Assembly (NCBI GenBank): GCA_037176885.1
Contig: JAWWNJ010000031.1
Location: 1,240,001-1,304,000 of the forward strand
Source: Favolaschia claudopus
Lineage: Eukaryota; Basidiomycota; Agaricomycetes; Agaricales; Mycenaceae
Direction: 5' to 3'
DNA: 64,000 nucleotides
Shown: positions 21,254 through 33,220 of the stretch, piece after piece
Numbering within the stretch: the stretch's first letter is position 1
Layout of the letters: each line of letters begins with the position of its first letter
The notes under the pieces: model-generated
The model's input: the letters and a program-made list of their open reading frames with translations, nothing else
What the model was told of the DNA's origin: nothing
The model's database searches: none
Made by a program: the position numbers and the translations under genes

Positions 21254-22679
21254 GCAATGAGAGAGCGCTTAATAGATAGACGGTTTCGTCGCCACAAATA
21301 ACCTACTGTATTCATAATAGATTCTAATGCCAATTGGCATCACATAGACGCAATATCGAGACGGACATAATAGCATTGAGGGTATGTCATTGAGGATGGT
21401 ATCAGGTTTGCTTGGTCCGGGATGAGAGACACGTTCAGCTTGCGTGTGGACTGCGAAAGATGATGAGCGCTTGTCTAATTTTGACCAAAATGAACGAACG
21501 CGGAGGGAGACCAGGATACCAGTCGCTGGCCATCAGGAGCTTGAGTGACGAATTGCACGAAGTCAGCGAGCTTGCAGCATTCAGCCTTATCTTTGCAGGC
21601 ATTTTGGGAACCTTGTATTGTGATAGACACGGATGTATAAGAGCTATATGATGTCTTGTTGACGCCAGATGGACCGATATCGATGCAGCACGAATGAGAA
21701 ATGGGCGAACGAGCGAGTTTGGTTGAAAGAGCACGTTGTTCATGGGTGGGCGATAGCGCACAAGAGAGGACGGGTAGTTCTTGTTATGCGGAGATAACAC
21801 AGATATATACGACTGCCAGAAATAGATGAAAACGACGGTTGGTGGTCGTTGTAAATTCGGTGGGCCACTGGGAGCGCTTTGACTCAACACAAATGATTCA
21901 GTTAGGCGTCGAGGGAACGCCGTGGTCCGAGGGTGGCAATGACGAGGGCAAAGACAATTGAGGATAAGCAGCGGGATGACGGCTATGATGATGGTAGTGT
22001 AGTGGTGCTGTACAAGGAGGATGGTTGACTACTCGCGGGATGAATGAGGGCATGTACCGAGCCATGATGCCACCGGGTCGAGGTAAGCAAGAACGCAGAG
22101 CCATTTCGCCGGGACAGACGGAAATAGTTTGGTGGAGAGTGAGGTGGCATTGACAAGCATAGCCATGGGGATGAATTGCTGTAAGTAAGACTTTGAATAG
22201 GCGTTGAGTATGAAGAAACGTTCGTTGGAGGTGGGACTCGGAGCTGAGCTTGGCGGAGAAAGATATCTGGGAAGTGGTTGTTGTGCCTCTGATATGACTC
22301 GAAGGTGAGACGGAGCAAAGGTCTGGGCAAGCTGTAGCGAAGATAACGACTGCCAGAATCTTTCACGAAGGTCCAGAACAAGTCCTCAACATGCAGCTAG
22401 CTACTAGATCGAGTTGGACAGCGTCGACGGTGTGGTCGCGTGATAGCGACGTGAGACACGATGTGGACGACGTCATGGGGAGCATCGAGGACGGGGTTCT
22501 TGAGTGTGGCATGTTCGATGTGGAAGACGGCAAAGACCGAATGGAATCAACGAACGCACATGGGGGACGTCGTCCGACTCGTCGAGTTAAGCGGAGGGCT
22601 CAGGGGAAGCGAGTGATTGTGGGAAAACTTTATTTGATTGTTTATTTCTTGTTTCTTGACCTCGACCCGCTCAACTTTT
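21254..22679 (-). other. Uncertain coding relic or unknown gene
   Basis: On the minus strand 22380-22000 reads VEDLFWTFVKDSGSRYLRYS and, after a frame change near 22210, NERFFILNAYSKSYLQQF then SVPAKWLCVLAYLDPVASW; a hydrophobic stretch (TTIIIAVIPLLILN) follows in another frame near 21990. These pieces have protein-like composition but I could not connect them with confident splice sites or name a family. Either a small membrane-protein gene or a decayed copy. The part 22400-22679 is the promoter and 5' UTR of the cyclin gene; an open frame there is not convincing. Confidence 0.25.
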
Positions 22680-24164
22680 ATGCTCGCGCTTGTCTCCCCT
22701 CAAACCACAATCCATCGGCCAGTAAGGCCCCCGCCCCGTAAGCCGTCGGCCTCGTCGTCGTCGTCGGCGTCGTCCAACATAACGCGCTCCGCGGTGGCCC
22801 CACCACCCGTCTCGCGCAGGGCGACCCCGTCCCGCGCTCCTGAGCCCCAACCACCTGCACCACCGCCAGCACCAGCACCGGAAGCCCCGCCTCCCGTCGC
22901 GGCTCGGCCTGCTCCGTTCGATATCCATGCGTATCCCTCGCCCGACCTTTTGCGTTTGCTTGCCGCGCTTCTCGCCCAGATAGCCGCCACAAACGATAAG
23001 CTCGACTCTGTCGCGCCTCCGACCCCGCCATCCACCACCCCAACACGCACAACTCTCGCCACAGTCACCCCCACAGACGCTCCAATATGGCGCACCCTGA
23101 CCACAGCATCCAGAACCGCCGTCTCCACTCCCTCATCCGTCCTCACCTTTCATGCTCGCAATGTCCCAACGATATCCCTCGAGGCTTATCTCCTTCGTAT
23201 TCTCAAATATTGTCCCACCACCAACGAGGTCTTCCTCTCCTTACTGGTCTACTTTGACCGCATGTCAAAACTCAGCTCAGAGGCCACTGGACGCACCTTT
23301 GTCATCGACAGCTACAACATTCACCGCCTCGTTATCGCAGGCGTTACCGTCGCAAGCAAGTTCTTCAGTGACGTATTCTACACAAACTCGAGATACGCGA
23401 AGGTCCGTCCCATCCCTAAATTTAATAAACTTTAATTTAAAATTCGCCTACAGGTTGGCGGCCTTCCACAGGCAGAGCTCAACCAGCTCGAGCTACAATT
23501 CTTACTCCTCAATGACTTCCGCCTTGTCATTCCTCGCGATGAAATGCAACGCTATGCCGAGCAGCTCATCCTCTTCTCCAACTCTCCTCCCGACGCCACC
23601 ATCCCTTCCGCCCCTGTGGCGGCTCCGATGCAGGCCATGGGGGCCATCGACGCATACGGTGGGCGCGTCATGCCTTCGTCAACCCAGAAAGTACCTCAGC
23701 CGAACGGCGTCGCCGCGGCGTACCCTTCCTCTTCCTCTCACGCTTCTTCGGCTTCTGCTTCTACATCGTCTTCCGCGTCGGCAGCTAGCAACAAAACACC
23801 GAGTTTCCGACCTAGAGCCGACACGGGCGACGATACCGAGACTGAAACCGAGACCGATGGCGGAACTGAAACTGAAACTGAGACAGAAGGCGGTTGGACG
23901 ACCGACGACGAGCCGACGATCCGTCCGGCCCATTCGAGCGCGGGATCGAGTAGCGATGATACCCGGAGTTTGAGTAGTGCCGATGATACGGAGGACGAGG
24001 AGGAGGAAGAGGATGGTCGGATGGAGGGGGTTGTCGAAGCAGTGACAGAAGAGGGCGACAGGACACCGGAGAGGGCGATGGGGGATCGAACACCTGAGCG
24101 GAGGCGGACGAGGGATGGTGTAAGGACGCCAGCGGCGAGGGATCTGATGGCTACCAGTCCATGA
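22680..24164 (+). CDS. Pho80-like (PCL-type) cyclin
   Basis: Two exons: 22680-23402 and 23454-24164; 477 aa. After a Pro/Ala/Ser-rich N-terminus (1-85), the cyclin box runs about 140-290: YLLRILKYCPTTNEVFLSLL, VYFDRMSKLS, SYNIHRLVIAGVTVASKFFSD, YTNSRYAKVGGLPQAELN, LELQFLLLNDFRLVI. These are the Pho80/Pcl signature blocks, so it should pair with a Pho85-type CDK, for example in phosphate signalling or cell-cycle or polarity control. The C-terminal 180 residues are acidic and repetitive (TETETETDGG then TETETETEGG, a poly-Glu run near 430, and TPER repeats). The single intron interrupts the box before VGGLPQ, a common site in the family. Confidence 0.93.
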
Positions 24165-25227
24165 AATTGAATCAGTTCATTGGACTTTTCCTCCTGCGTC
24201 CTACGGCGCACCATCCCTCTATTTATCCCTCGCCCACTATCCACACGCACGTCATCCGCTAAATTGCTTCCATCATGCGGATACCTATCGTATGTGCGTC
24301 CTTATTCTGGATTTCGCCTTCATCTCGCCCCTGCCGCATTCCCTTCCTTCGTTCACCGACCCCACCTCATTTCGCAAGAGCGCTCGTCTTCGCCGAGTAG
24401 AGCGGAGGCACGCCCGGCCTCGCTGTGACGTGCGCTAGATATGCTATTTCGCGTGTGTCTGGCTGGAGCGGCGCTCTTTCGGTGCATGACGGTATATGGG
24501 TTCACTGCCTGTATCTCATAATACCCACTCCGTGTGACGTCTTTGGCCTCACGACCTTGCGTACGACGGACACCTTGAAGATCAACGGCACCGGACCCAG
24601 TCTGTCCATGCTTACCTCCCTCCCTTCCCGCCAAACCCTCCTTCCAAATTCGCCGTCGCGTCACCCCCTCCTTCCCCACTCGCGTACCCTATCGTCCGGG
24701 CTCTCGAGTCACAAAAATGAACCAAAGACAAGAAAGCAAAAAACAATCAGCCTCGTTTTCATTCGGACCTCGGATTTTTGATTTTCTTTTCATAATGAAT
24801 TGGAACCAACAAGCAAACATACAGTTCTCGCATCGGATCGCATGTCTCTCCTTTTTTTGTTCGTGTTTTACTTACTTATCTTGTACATACCATTTTGGGG
24901 GCATTGCTGCTTGGAGTACGCATCCCGGGGTTGAAAGACCGACTCACCGAGACGAAGATGAGCCTATCGAGAACTCGCAAAACACATAAAGTACACGCAT
25001 GATTTGAAACAACTTACAATATAACCTCATATCATACTAGCACCTTTTTGTACGAATCGTTTGCCATTGGATATTATTGGCAATGAGTTTTGTTTTCGAA
25101 CAAATCTACTTTGCGGGAGAAAAGCGGTTTCAGCTAAGCAGTTGCATGGATATGCGACCACCTAAGCTCAGCTAAGCCTTTGCTAGCTTTGCTGTCTCCT
25201 ACCCTATTCTTACAGACGGGGTTTGGG
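24165..25227. other. Intergenic, convergent 3' regions
   Basis: About 1.06 kb between the cyclin stop and the kinase-like stop. Contains short frames only. The stretch 24700-25110 is AT-rich with pyrimidine tracts, consistent with 3' untranslated sequence. Nothing else identified. Confidence 0.6.
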
Positions 25228-26215
25228 CTAAGTCATCAAAAAATGCGGAAAATTCTCCCGCGCCCACGTAAGTAACGCTGGGTCGAATTTAAACGCACCA
25301 CGGGCGAAACTGTAAAAGAAATCCTGCATCTGACTGGTAGTAAACTCCGTCAAATCGCAGGAGTGCAAAGGCTCCGATAGAGCAAGGTCGATGATGACCA
25401 CTGTCCGCGAACCAGGGTGGCCGGTGAGAATGAAATTGGGGGACCTTATTTCGCGCAAGCTCCAACCGCCCAGAATGAATTCTTTTACCGCAGAAGCGCC
25501 GAGGACGCACTAAGTCGGCGCAATTTAGACACGCGATGCGCATAGGACGGACACATACAAATTCCCGAATATCCGAAACAGGTGTCGAGTCGTTTATCTT
25601 GTGTCCTGCTAGACCAGGGATGTATTCTAACACAAGGACCCAAGCTTCCTCCCCGCACGGGGTGACGATCTGATAAACTGGCGATGAGGAAGACGACGCG
25701 ACATTGAGGCAAGATAACCTCACCGTCGAAAGACCAAAAAAATACGGGATCAAAGTGCCTTGAATATGCGGCAGATGTTGGTAAACCCATGCCTCATTGT
25801 GTGCCAAGTCCCGCGGGTCAAAGTATTCGTCCCTGTGGTCCCAGGGAATACCGCGACAAATGGAAGGTTGTAATATTTTCAAAACCAACTGTGTTTCGTC
25901 TTCGACGCAAACAGCTGTCCAGACTTGAGAGAAGCCGTCGATCCCCTGCTGCAGTTCCTCGCAGAGTCGGACAGTCACCGAATCTGAACCTGAGATACCG
26001 GGAAGCTTTCGAGCATTCGGGGCCGCATTTTGCGCCGGAATTTCCAGTTTCAAAGTAAACTGGAGGTCTGACTGGAGGGGTGTTCTGAGGGCGATCTCTC
26101 GAGCCGCTAGTTGTGCTTCATTCGCGGCCGCAACAGCTTCCTCGTCAAGGCGATTGAAAGGGAATGGTCGCCTTTCGTAGGGAGGAATGTCATTAGACAT
26201 GAACGCAGTGGGCAT
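25228..26215 (-). CDS. Kinase-like protein with degenerate catalytic loop (probable pseudokinase)
   Basis: Two exons: 26215-25559 and 25509-25228; 312 aa. It matches a kinase-like family common in mushrooms: an N-lobe with QLVLKILQPS (candidate ATP-binding Lys), then EYFDPRDLAHNEAWVY, GTLIPYFFGLSTV, GEEAWVLVLEYIPG (hinge region) and RSPNFILTG ... VVIIDLALSEP. Where catalytically competent relatives would carry an H-G-D triplet just before the RSPNFIL segment, this protein has GGWSLREIRSPN, so the catalytic Asp appears lost; Asp of the metal-binding motif remains (IIDLALS). Role unknown; binding or regulatory function is inferred. Divergent from SWD1 with 324 bp between starts. Confidence 0.75.
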
Positions 26216-26539
26216 GGAAGTGGGTCCAAAGTAAATACGCAGGCCAGAACATTGTCAAACATGTCACGGAGTATTGCGCTTGTGGGCGCGTCACAAGGCT
26301 TCACAACTCGAAGTCCAAATTATTCTAATCAAGGGCAGGTCGCGCTAGGGAGTGCATTCTCTGTTTGGGGAAATATTTCGTGATTCCAAGGGCCGGGAAT
26401 TTACCGCAGCCATGGTGGTCACTGGTGAAGTTGAAGGTGGATGTCACGATCGTGTCACTGTGACCGGACTCGGCTGGACTCAGACGCGTTCGCGTGGCGC
26501 GTTCAGAGCGGAAGCCTCTCTGCTTCAAGATTCTAGGCG

Positions 26540-28359
26540 ATGAATGAATCGTTGATTAGTGAGTGAGTCGAACTTTTCGCAGTTCTACCTCCAACTGTAG
26601 CGCACTTTTCAACTTGAAGGCCCGTTCAACATTACACACCCAACGACCGTACAAACTTCCTTGTTCGCACTTGCCTCCTTTGCACGGTTCGATCCCACTG
26701 GCCGTTATGTGGCTACCGGCCGGGTTGACGGGACCGCCACTATCTGGGATCTCGACACGCGGGCCGCCATTCGCATCCTGGATGGTCATGTTAAAGGCAT
26801 CTCGAGCCTCGAGTACGCTTGTGTCTCCCTATGCTGACTATGTGTTAATGCTACGTTAGCTGGTCAAGGCGGTCCCGCTACCTCTTGACCGCATCCAAAG
26901 ATTGGAATGTAGTTGTGTGGGACCTCGCAAGCCCCTGCATTCCTGCTCAACGATGTATGACTCTGCGTTTCGACGCGCCTGTCATTTCCGCGTCGTTCCA
27001 TCCACGCAATAGGTATTTGCAAAAGGCCCACATCTCCCTGACATCTGCTCTAAACATGCATTTCGTTCCAGTCGCATTATCCTGGCATTGATGACCACGG
27101 GCGAAGCCTACCTCGTGGATCAGCGGAAAGCGCATCGGTGTCGAGTCGAGTTGTGTGAAATGCAGGATGACAGTGACGAGGAAGGAGTTGGAACATCGAC
27201 GCGTGTACGGTGCGTCCTGTTTCCTGCTATTTTCTCTATCCTAACCTGGGATTCGCTAGTTCTGCGATTACCGTTGCGCGCTTTGATCCTTCGGGGAAAC
27301 ATATTTTTCTGGGCACCAGCCGTGGACACATCCTTGTCTTCAACACGCGTACGAAGACGGTATGTACGTTGATCTTGCTCCTTCCATGGTAGACGCGTCT
27401 TGACTGCTTGAAGATGGTTGCGCGGCATAGAATCACAGGATCTGGTGCAATAAAAGGTCTTGAATTCACCAAGACCGGACGGTATGCAGAATTGTCGCTT
27501 CTAAATCGCACATCACTCAAACTATTTGTTCGCAGGCAGTTAGTGTCCAATTCAACAGACCGCACGCTAAGACAATTCACGGTGCCGACATACCAACCAC
27601 CCTCTGCGGATGGTGCATATGTCGAAATGGAACTTGAACCCACCCATCGCTTCAACGACCCCATCAACAAAACTGCGTGGCACGCCATGTGTTACAGCCC
27701 AGACGGCGAGTGGCTTGCAGGCGGTGTGTATTGCCCAACCGCTATCAGGCTTCTCTATTCATTCCAGTCATACAACAGGGGCGGCAGACGCGGCGAACCA
27801 CAAAATCTACATATGGGACATGTCCAATGATGGTCAATTAGCTAGTGCATTGGACGGCGGTCGAGAACCATTACTGCATCTCCATGTTTGTATTTTTCTG
27901 CACTCGAAGCTCGTGTTCCAATGTCTTTCTCAGTGGCACCCTTCCAAGTCATCCATCGCTTCGACAACGAATCAGGGAAACATATTAATATGGCACTGTC
28001 CGCATCCCGAGCGCTGGGGCGCTTTTGCGGGTGGTTTCGAAGAGCTTGATGAGAACGTCGAGTATGAAGAACGCGAGGACGAGTTTGACATCGTAAATCT
28101 GGCGCTATTTGATTATTTCGATACTCATTTCCGTTCTCCGTTCTAGGAAGATGAGGCGGACATGATAAGAAGGAAAATGAAAGAGGAGGAAGAGGAAGTT
28201 GATATTGACACCGTTCCTGAGGCGGCAAAACCACGCGAAGTTCAACATCACGGCGTCACGGCTGGCGACGAGGATATCGCTTGGGCAGACGAAGATCCCG
28301 ACGAGGATCTGCAAAACTGGAAGATGAGGGTCATAATGGAAGAGGATTGGGACATGTAA
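26540..28359 (+). CDS. SWD1: COMPASS complex subunit Swd1 (RBBP5 orthologue)
   Basis: Ten exons: 26540-26558, 26620-26812, 26860-27012, 27072-27209, 27260-27359, 27414-27481, 27536-27723, 27779-27885, 27934-28092, 28147-28359; 445 aa. It is a WD40 subunit of the histone H3K4 methyltransferase complex in the nucleus. Spliced blades include FARFDPTGRYVATGRVDGT, IWDLDTRAAIRILDGHVKG, LTASKDWNVVVWDL, FLGTSRGHILVFNTRTK, LVSNSTDRTLRQF and IASTTNQGNILIWH, followed by the Swd1-specific acidic hinge (FEELDENVEYEEREDEFD) and an acidic C-terminal tail. The tiny first exon gives MNESLI, joined to PFNITHP by a 61-nt intron. The convergent acyltransferase gene ends 112 bp away. Confidence 0.95.
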
Positions 28360-28471
28360 TGAATATACGTTACAAATATGACATTAAATTGTATGTAGAA
28401 CTAGAGATATATAAGCTTTGGGTATATTGTGTATTGATACAAATGAGTCCTTTGAGCAACGGAATCAGTGT

Positions 28472-30041
28472 CTATCCCACAGGCACCTTCAATTTGAGTT
28501 TCTCGATAGCTTTGGCGAGATTTTGCATCCGGACTTTGCTAAGGTTGACGTCGAGGATGGTTGTACCATCCGGCAACCGCCCGGAGAAGTAAACCCGATT
28601 GCCAATGACGAGGTTGTTCGGCGTGGCTGAGAAGCGATAGCTACACACGGTGCCTTGCGAGCCTATGGCACTCCAGTCTGATTCCAATATACGAGAAGCG
28701 GAGACGTTGGAAAGGGTGAGAGTTTCCTGACTTTCCGGATGAACCGGCATAGAAAACGCGTTATTGGAAAGATAGTGATTCGACGAAAGGACATGGGCGA
28801 TAGTGAGTTTGTGCCTCGCCTGACACAGGGCAAGCGCAAACTCGGGAATAGTCAAAGAGTTCAACTCTTTGACCCTCAAGGTCGGGTAAGGAAGCGGTAT
28901 CCAGGCATTGTGTGGATAGTGGTTCATGGATTGGCCGCCGAGTTCGGTAATGATATCTCGGAAAGACGCAATATTGCTGCAGTGCACCACTGTGTCGGGG
29001 GCCGTGCCGGCTTTGTAAATGACCTCAAGGATTCATCTCAAGCTCCCAAAACGTGCATTATAGTTTGCCAATACTCACCTTCATACACCATGCTGCGAGG
29101 ACATCACCCGTCGTAACTTCAACGTTGGGGTTCTCGTGCCGCACTTCAGCCTTGACCCCATCTACAAGAAACGACATGCTTTTCTGCGGGATGGCAAAGA
29201 TCCGATGGAGAGCTCCTCGCCAGTAACGTTCACGAAGATGCCAACCAGCTAGCCAGAGCACGCCCTTGAATCCGAGAGCAGAGTAGCAGGCAGGAGGAAG
29301 ATTCGTGCTTCCTTCGGCTGATTTGTTCGATAATACTTGTTGTATTGGATTGGGTTGGGCACCGTCAGCTGGTAATGGAGGTACATCCCACTCCTCTCCG
29401 CGCATCTCTGCCACCAGAGCGCGCATTATGCTGGCCGCACCAACGCCGTCGAAAACTCCATGCGACCGGGCGAAACCAATGCACGAGTGTGGCAGTTTTT
29501 CGGCGCTTGTGGAGGGGAAATATGTAACATGCCAGCAGGTGAGAGGGTAGCGCTTCGTTATCCAATCCGCATTGAGGCGAGGAGTCGAGGGATGAAGAAA
29601 GAGGGCTTGTGGTAGCGCTTGTGAAGTGGTCTGAAGTGGAAGCGTTATGTACGAGGATAGCGGAACGTCGGAAGTGCTCTCGGTCAGAAAGAATGTTGTG
29701 TAATCATCTGGGAGAGGATCCAAAGGGACCTTGAGCAACCAGGATCTTGACTGACACAAAGTGAATCAGCCAGGATCCAGTTGACCAGATCGAGTTGCAC
29801 TCACTTGAGGGTCCTGCGGGTCCATTTCCAATCTCCCAGCTAACACACGCCATTTATCTGTTACTCGCCGAAGTGCAGCCGACAGCGCATTGGCGTCAAT
29901 AGTTCCTTGCACTAACCAACCGGTAACGAAAGTCGACTTTTCGAATACAGTATCAAACGGCAGCAGAGGATAATGGGATGAGCGAGTGAAAGGTGGGGAC
30001 GGAACTGGCTGGGATTCTGCAGATGCAGTCGATGTTGACAT
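28472..30041 (-). CDS. BAHD-type (HXXXD) acyltransferase
   Basis: Three exons: 30041-29805, 29750-29079, 29023-28472; 486 aa. The active-site HXXXD motif is present as SHGVFDG at about residue 175, within CIGFARSHGVFDGVGAAS. The N-terminal phrase LLPFDTVFEKSTFVTGWLVQ and the VTDKWRVLAGRLE segment match fungal members of this family, and VEVTTGDVLAAWCMK precedes the second half. A canonical DFGWG near the C-terminus is replaced by a region around NRVYFSGRLPDG, as in many fungal members. Such enzymes transfer acyl groups from CoA to alcohols or amines in secondary metabolism or pigment pathways; the substrate cannot be read from sequence. No metabolic cluster partners are adjacent. Confidence 0.85.
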
Positions 30042-31495
30042 GGACGGAAGTGAAAGAGCCTTTCATCCCTTCGACGGGCGATATATACCATCTCGAAAGC
30101 CACGCGAACGGCAAGCAACAGAATTTTGATGTCAAGTTGATGTCGATCGAGGATTCCTGTGATTGAAGGCGTCGGGTTGGAAACCAGATACCGTAATTGC
30201 AAAGAACTGCGATTCAATGTTGAGTTCGGAGTAGCTGAGGACTGAGGTAGGTTTGGAATTCATGGCAAAGCAGAGAAATAGTCCCGAGGGAATCCAGAGG
30301 ATGTTTGTGATAGACATGAATTTTGGGCAATCTCGGCGTCGACAACTACCGAGTTACCGCATGGGCTTCTCACACAAGACACGATGGGATGCAGGTCGAG
30401 CTGAATTGGCCCCTCGAGTTACATCCAAACAATGAGAAGGAGATTCCTCTGGTGCGATAACATGTGGGCGACAGCTCTTGCACCAGAATAGACCAGGATA
30501 GCGACTTCATCGGTCTCGTTGAAGCATGTAATTTGAAGGACTGGTATATCATGTTCACAAATAATGGAATGTCGACCGGTTGAGCGCCCCTGAAAAACAT
30601 GAACGAGAGACCGTGAGGACAGCACTGACCTTTGTTATTCTCCGTACTGCGGAAAATCAGGGGAAATCGGGATTTCAGGACCTACGCGTAGAGATTTATA
30701 GAACACGCAGAACAATACGTGACGGCTGGTGAGTCGATGAGATGGGAACACAGATAGCTTGACAAATTGCGAGGCAGATCGTATAAAAAAAACCTTCATT
30801 GTGGACGGTATTGGATGAACGGTCGAACACTGCCGCAAGCAAAGAGACCCAGCTGGGAGCACGTCGGAGTCGACTGTACCTAGATGTCGCGCGATATAAC
30901 GCTGTTATAGTAACCACATTTTGATTGGAGTTCCTGGAAAAACCCCGCCGCCGCTGTTCAAGTTTCCATATCATTCGGTGCTCTGCAGAACACCAAGAAC
31001 GCTTCAAATGCGGACTGGTAGCACCAAGAAATTGAAGAAAACCAAGGAATTGCCGGAGTTCATCAGCTAGCTAGATTCTGACGAAATTTTCGTATCGGAG
31101 ACACCTGAGTACGATATAGCACACGGGTTAGCGGCCGAGGTGTATGGCGCTCTGAATCTGTGAGCAAAGACACAGAGAGCTTTCGAACATGGTGGTTGAA
31201 TTGAACAGTTGAACTATGATCTGATCGATGATGGATGATCCGGCGGGTAAAACACAGCCACCTTGAACTTAGTTCAACTCCAACAACTCCAACCTTTTCG
31301 TCACCGTGCGCCTCAAACTAGGTGACAGGTCTCATGCTGGTCTGCTGCCCATCTTAGGCTCTCCTTGGCTATTCACCGCACCACCGACAATACGCAAACC
31401 CTGACGCCGATGATTTCATGATTCTTTCTGTCTTCTATAAATTCAGCGCTTTGGCACTACGCAACTCAATCTAATACCAATCCATATCCACAATC
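30042..31495. other. Intergenic region
   Basis: About 1.45 kb upstream of both the acyltransferase (minus) and the small basic protein gene (plus). Only short frames without recognisable content. The last 120 bp before 31496 contain pyrimidine-rich sequence and a possible TATA-like tctataaattc at 31434, about 60 bp before the start codon. Confidence 0.55.
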
Positions 31496-31856
31496 ATGCC
31501 TCTTTTCGGTACCCGTAACACACATTCGATGACTGGCACACGGACGCATCGTTCGTGGTTCCAGCGCACCTCGCGCAATCGCCGCGCTGGAGGGCTTAGT
31601 GAGTTGATCCTTCCACCCATACTACAAAGAGCTATATCCTGATGACTTAAAATCTAACGCAGAAAGCGCCCTCGCCAACCCAAACACCACCCACCGCGGC
31701 CGCAAGAACGCGAAACTCGAGCTTCACTCCATGGGCCGCTCGTCGCACGTTCCGTTCATGACCAAAGTCAAAAGGACGCTCGGCATACGCAGCACTCCCC
31801 GCCGCTCCACCGCGCGTACTGGCCCCACCTTTTCGCGGAAGAAACGTCGGTTTTAA
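31496..31856 (+). CDS. Small basic protein, unnamed family (copy 1)
   Basis: Two exons: 31496-31598 and 31663-31856; 98 aa, strongly basic. N-terminus MPLFGTRNTHSMTGTRTH, then the conserved block LANPNTTHRGRKNAKLELH and MGRSSHVPFMTKVKRTLGIR, ending in an RKKRRF tail. The same block occurs in the minus-strand gene at 40475-40895, showing that it is a real protein family conserved in sequence though not in flanks. No hydrophobic segment or cysteine is present. The charge suggests nucleic-acid, membrane-lipid or chromatin binding, but this is inference. Not recognised by name. A stretch of 64 nt separates the exons and the coding potential is visible only after splicing. Confidence 0.8.
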
Positions 31857-32122
31857 CAATCCTGATGAAGCTGCGAAACGACAGCGACGAAGACGCATTA
31901 TCCTGCGTCTCTTTACCCTGTATCGATAAAACCTGAACGAAACCTGTATTACCAGTTATGTTATTCTACGAATTTAAGAATTGTGCTTTTCTTGTCAATT
32001 GCATGCGCCAGTCATTACTGGGTACGGAGACGCTGAATGGATATAATACACGATAAAGAGATACACTGGGGTAACCATAGTCCTGAGTATAATGTTTGTA
32101 TCACAGTCGAATTTGCTGCAGA

Positions 32123-32740
32123 TTAATGCGCCTCCTCTGTCTGTGCCTGAGCGTCGTGTATTTCGCGTAACTTGTTTTCCCGCGCAGTCTGAGAACGGTT
32201 ATAAGCAACGACATCTACGAAAGATAATCCGAGAAGGAAATCCTACATCGTGCGTTTTCTGTGCCGCCGCCAACTTGTCTGCATTCGCCTTCTTAGTCTC
32301 GAGCTCTGCCTGAAGCCTCGCGTCCGTCTGATGCCGTAACTAGAAATTTATGAGTATGTTTTGGAAAAAAAGAAACGATGGCAAAAGCCACACACCTTCA
32401 CGTCGCGATCCGAGTCGGTGAGCTCCGTGATAACCTGATCGTGCTTGTGCTCCGCCTTATTCAACGCCTTTGCCGCTGACGCCTCCTGCTTGTTCAACTT
32501 GTCGTTCCGCTTTTCCGCTTTCACCACCGACTGGCAAAAATCATAGATCAGTAGGTAGATCGATGCTTGATTTGGCGCAACCCATACCTTCTGCGCCTTC
32601 GTCGACGCTTTCTCGGCCGAGGCAACGTCCTTCACCGAATGCTGCACCTGGTTGGCCTCCATCTTGCCCTCCTTGATGATCTGCTTCTCCATGTGCTTCA
32701 AGACAGAGGGAGACGCGGGAAGTTGAGTAGTTGTAGCCAT
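32123..32740 (-). CDS. Small charged coiled-coil protein (tandem copy A)
   Basis: Four exons: 32740-32588 (153 nt), 32530-32396 (135), 32339-32247 (93), 32170-32123 (48); 142 aa. Entirely helical and charged: LKHMEKQIIKEGKMEANQ, KAEKRNDKLNKQEASAAKAL, KAEHKHDQVITELTDSDRDV, LETKKANADKLAAAQ. The pattern of a conserved Lys-Ala-(Glu)-His-Lys/Gln-His-Asp motif and no Cys or Trp resembles basidiomycete proteins that databases label 'DNA binding protein Ncp1'; I recall that label without certainty. A tandem paralogue with the same first three exon lengths lies 480 bp upstream at 33221-33846. A TATA-like ccttatata sits about 55 bp upstream of the ATG (minus strand near 32795). Confidence 0.8.
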
Positions 32741-33220
32741 TGTTTTTTCGTTGAGTGAATTTGTGGGTTATCGATAGCTTTGCTGTCTGTACCTTATATA
32801 CGCTTGCACTCGCAGATTGGCCTGATGTCATTGGATGCGGAGTAGTAACCTCCTGTCTAAGGTGCGACGATCCTCAAAGCCAGGTTTGGACAGATTTTTG
32901 ACGCAGTGACGTAGATTTATGAGACAAGATACCCCTTTAGCGGGGCGGTTACAGTGGTGGCAGCAGGAGTGACAATTATGGTGCCCAAGAATAGCACAGG
33001 AATGAGCTGCTAACAGAGAAGATAGAAACGCAAGGAAAAGGCAGGATAGGCAAGCAGAGAGATGATGATAGGCAGCCAGCACACCCAGACCAGTTGCAAG
33101 TCATTTGCGTTCAAGAGCCAGATTTTTCGAGCTACAGTCAGAGACAATAATTATTTACAACAACGCAATGGACCCATCACTCCCTATGAAAAGAATATGC
33201 GAATCTTCCAACTTGAATTT

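Noticed and set aside
22391..22741. 116-aa plus-strand frame upstream of the cyclin
   Set aside because: No recognisable content and it overlaps the cyclin start in another frame; probably 5' UTR and promoter sequence.
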